Assembly (NCBI GenBank): GCA_030628905.1
Contig: DAOVQB010000085.1
Coordinates: 1 to 17,987, forward strand
Length of the DNA: 17,987 nt
Direction of reading: 5' to 3'
Source: DAOVQB01 sp023128935
GTDB lineage: Bacteria; Eisenbacteria; RBG-16-71-46; CAIMUX01; WJJG01
Part shown: one piece after another, positions 16,057 through 17,987 of the stretch
How the letters are laid out: each line of letters begins with the position of its first letter
How positions within the stretch are numbered: the stretch's first letter is position 1
Program-made: the position numbers and the translations under genes
Notes under the pieces: generated by a model
The model's input: only the letters and a program-made list of their open reading frames with translations
What the model was told of the DNA's origin: nothing
Databases searched by the model: none

Positions 16057-17987
16057 CTCGGCTCCTCCCCCCGCGCCATCAACTCCCCGAAGTCATAGTT
16101 GACACTCGTGACCCCGAAATCCGGCTCCCGCCGGAACGGCTGGCGCACGTAATGCACGCGGTGTGCATCATCCGGCAGGAACTCGACGATCGCCAGGATG
16201 AACTCCTCCGGCTTGTTCAGCGAGTACAGGACCTCGTTTTTGGTAACGGTTACGGTGTCAGCATCGGTGAAGCGACCTTTGACCTCCAGGAACCGCAGGC
16301 GGCCGGTGCGCGGATCGCGGCTCTCGACGTCATAGCCGAGATGCTCGAACTCGCGATCGATCGGCTCGAAGCCGAGCTGGCGCTCCACTTCCATGATAAT
16401 GGCACGCGCGCGGGCCGCGGCGGCTTGCGTATCCCGCGGACCACGTGTCGATGGCAACGGTTTACCGGTCAACTGCGTGATCAGTCCAATGGGCACTACT
16501 ATCAGTCCGCCCAGTGCCACCGGAGGCAGCGCCGAGATCTTGGCCTCCAGGTCAAGCTGTTCCAGGCGCTTCTGGAGGCGGGTTTGCAGAACATCTGCCC
16601 GGCGGCGAGCCTCCTGCGAATTCAGTCGGCCCGGAGCTTTCCCCACCTGTTCCTGAAGCTTGAGCTCCGCTGCCCGATGATCCCAGTAGCCGATCTCTTT
16701 GGTGAGGCGGTCCTTGACGGCCGCGTGGGTCTTGGCAGTCCACTCGAGACGCCGACTCCGCACCTCTTCCAAGTGGCCGGGCACGACATTCGCGATCGCG
16801 TGAGCAAGTGCCTTCTGCTCGAGATCACGTGTGATCCACTCACACTCGGGCCGCGCCACCAACGCGGCCACATCCGGCTCATCAGATCTGAGTGGGCGAT
16901 AGTCCAGATACGGGGCGTAGTGCAGGTGGCGCGTCTGACCCGAGGAGTCCATCTCCACATAGAGCATCTGTCTGGAGATCATGCGGCGCTGTCCGCTCCT
17001 CGTCCCGCTTGCATCCGTTATGGCGTGCTCGAGATAGAACAGCACGCGCGGATCGGTGCCTGAATCCCGCTCATCAACAAGGATCGTCCCTCGGCGCAGG
17101 AGATCCCGATGACGCTCCAGGGTCAGGTCGAGCGCCGCATCGAGTAAGGGGTGTCCCGGGCAGACGAAGGCCGCCAGGGGCTGCCCCTGCGGAGCGATCA
17201 GCGACTTCTCGAACGCGACGCGCTCATAGCGTGGCAGTACCGGCTCGCGTATACCGATCAACCGATCGCGGTTCCGCACGGGAGCGGGCACATGGGTGAT
17301 TTCGTAGCGCCTGGGCTCGCGCTGCCGGGCCGTGCCACCAAGTGTCTTGAATGCTTCCAGGAAGAAGGACTCGATGTAGTGCGGCTGAAGGCGCCGCGCC
17401 TCAGCACGCTCCATATCCTCGCGCACCCGAGCCACGCGGCTCGCGTCCATCGTGTTACGAGCGAGAGCGTGCTCATCGAGCAGATTCTGCAGTTGAGAAC
17501 GATCGACTGCGTTCGAGATCGCTTGGGTCAACCTGGCCCGAACCTCCGGCTGCTCACCGTAACGGATCGCCTGCAGGAGCAGATCTCTAAGGGGCCGTCC
17601 TTCGAACTGGAGCTTGCCGAGCACATCAAAGACTTGCCCGCCAAGAGCCCGTCGAGCCTGCTCGAGCTTATCGAGCAGCGTGCGGTAGACGTCCCCTTCA
17701 CGGGTCTCCTCGGCCACAAGGTTCCACAGATGGCAGACCTCAGTCTGACCAATTCGGTGAATGCGGCCGAAGCGTTGCTCGATGCGGTTGGGATTCCAGG
17801 GCAGGTCGTAGTTGACCATGAGATGCGCGCGTTGCAGGTTGAGGCCTTCACCCGCGGCATCCGTCGCCAACAGCACGACGGTATTGCGGTCGTCGGCGCC
17901 GTCGTGATCGAGCGGGTCTTCGCCCTGCCGGGCCTGGGCGACATGCTCCTCGTCGCGATCAAGGAGCAGGACTTCCCGAGCATCCAG
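16053..17987 (-). CDS. SNF2-type helicase with C-terminal DUF3883-like domain, partial
   Basis: The C-terminal 644 residues of a superfamily 2 SNF2/RapA-like helicase; the frame is open to the right edge, so the start and motifs Q to III lie outside. Near the edge are motif V (ATDAAGEGLNLQ) and motif VI (NRIEQRFGRIHRIGQ), both intact. A long helical region with a likely coiled coil follows (around residues 445-520). The DUF3883-like domain near the end (about 560-635) reads HLGYDVESRDP, LRFLEVKGR, and KNEVLYSLNKPEEFILAIVEF. The D/E ... ExK pattern there recalls PD-(D/E)XK nuclease-like folds, but catalysis is not proven. Helicases of this kind accompany DISARM-like methyltransferase systems. 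It is the first window gene of the defence operon in transcription order. The 242-nt gap after it holds the 43-codon ORF and the AbiE promoter. Confidence 0.9.
   Translation of the reverse strand: MDAREVLLLDRDEEHVAQARQGEDPLDHDGADDRNTVVLLATDAAGEGLNLQRAHLMVNYDLPWNPNRIEQRFGRIHRIGQTEVCHLWNLVAEETREGDVYRTLLDKLEQARRALGGQVFDVLGKLQFEGRPLRDLLLQAIRYGEQPEVRARLTQAISNAVDRSQLQNLLDEHALARNTMDASRVARVREDMERAEARRLQPHYIESFFLEAFKTLGGTARQREPRRYEITHVPAPVRNRDRLIGIREPVLPRYERVAFEKSLIAPQGQPLAAFVCPGHPLLDAALDLTLERHRDLLRRGTILVDERDSGTDPRVLFYLEHAITDASGTRSGQRRMISRQMLYVEMDSSGQTRHLHYAPYLDYRPLRSDEPDVAALVARPECEWITRDLEQKALAHAIANVVPGHLEEVRSRRLEWTAKTHAAVKDRLTKEIGYWDHRAAELKLQEQVGKAPGRLNSQEARRRADVLQTRLQKRLEQLDLEAKISALPPVALGGLIVVPIGLITQLTGKPLPSTRGPRDTQAAAARARAIIMEVERQLGFEPIDREFEHLGYDVESRDPRTGRLRFLEVKGRFTDADTVTVTKNEVLYSLNKPEEFILAIVEFLPDDAHRVHYVRQPFRREPDFGVTSVNYDFGELMARGEEPR

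Noticed and set aside
16035..17063. Plus-strand 342-codon frame opposite the helicase
   Set aside because: Mirror of the helicase/DUF3883 coding strand; no motif of its own.

Overview
This is a bacterial chromosomal window from an organism I cannot place; a PVC-type or other uncultured lineage is possible but unproven. Most of it is GC-rich and coded on the minus strand. The one clear housekeeping gene is typA/bipA (2820-4634). On either side of it are scars of mobile DNA and a visibly more AT-rich hybrid histidine kinase.

Left part (1-5400): the window opens with the 3' end of a plus-strand ORF resembling the small DUF6788-type proteins found beside transposases. It abuts the 3' end of a hybrid histidine kinase (74-2461, minus) whose third receiver domain is cut off near position 190. 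A 350-nt gap with small hairpins precedes typA. Behind the typA start is a short decayed transposase fragment resembling ISNCY-type transposases (about 4790-4966), then a small retropepsin-like aspartic protease (5010-5378, plus).

Right part (5400-17987): a minus-strand defence island. In transcription order (right to left) it has a SNF2-type helicase with a C-terminal DUF3883-like domain (16053 to beyond the window edge); an AbiEi-like antitoxin and AbiEii-like nucleotidyltransferase toxin pair with its own promoter and a perfect 12-bp inverted repeat (14213-15810); an ApeA-like HEPN protein (12781-14154); a DUF1156 DNA methyltransferase (9659-12550); a DUF499 ATPase with an N-terminal Swt1-like HEPN domain (6184-9546); and a decayed reading frame in three frames (5400-6119).

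The helicase, methyltransferase and ATPase look like the core of a DISARM-related restriction-type anti-phage system: methylation to mark self DNA, with helicase/ATPase activity against unmarked DNA. The AbiE pair and the HEPN protein look like abortive-infection modules placed between the helicase and the methyltransferase. The helicase stop overlaps a well-formed ribosome binding site and start codon that now lead only into a 43-codon frame, as if the normal next gene had been displaced. This arrangement is the best candidate for an undescribed system. Two details qualify it: the toxin has Arg in its otherwise conserved GGT motif, and the last gene of the operon appears to carry three one-base losses.
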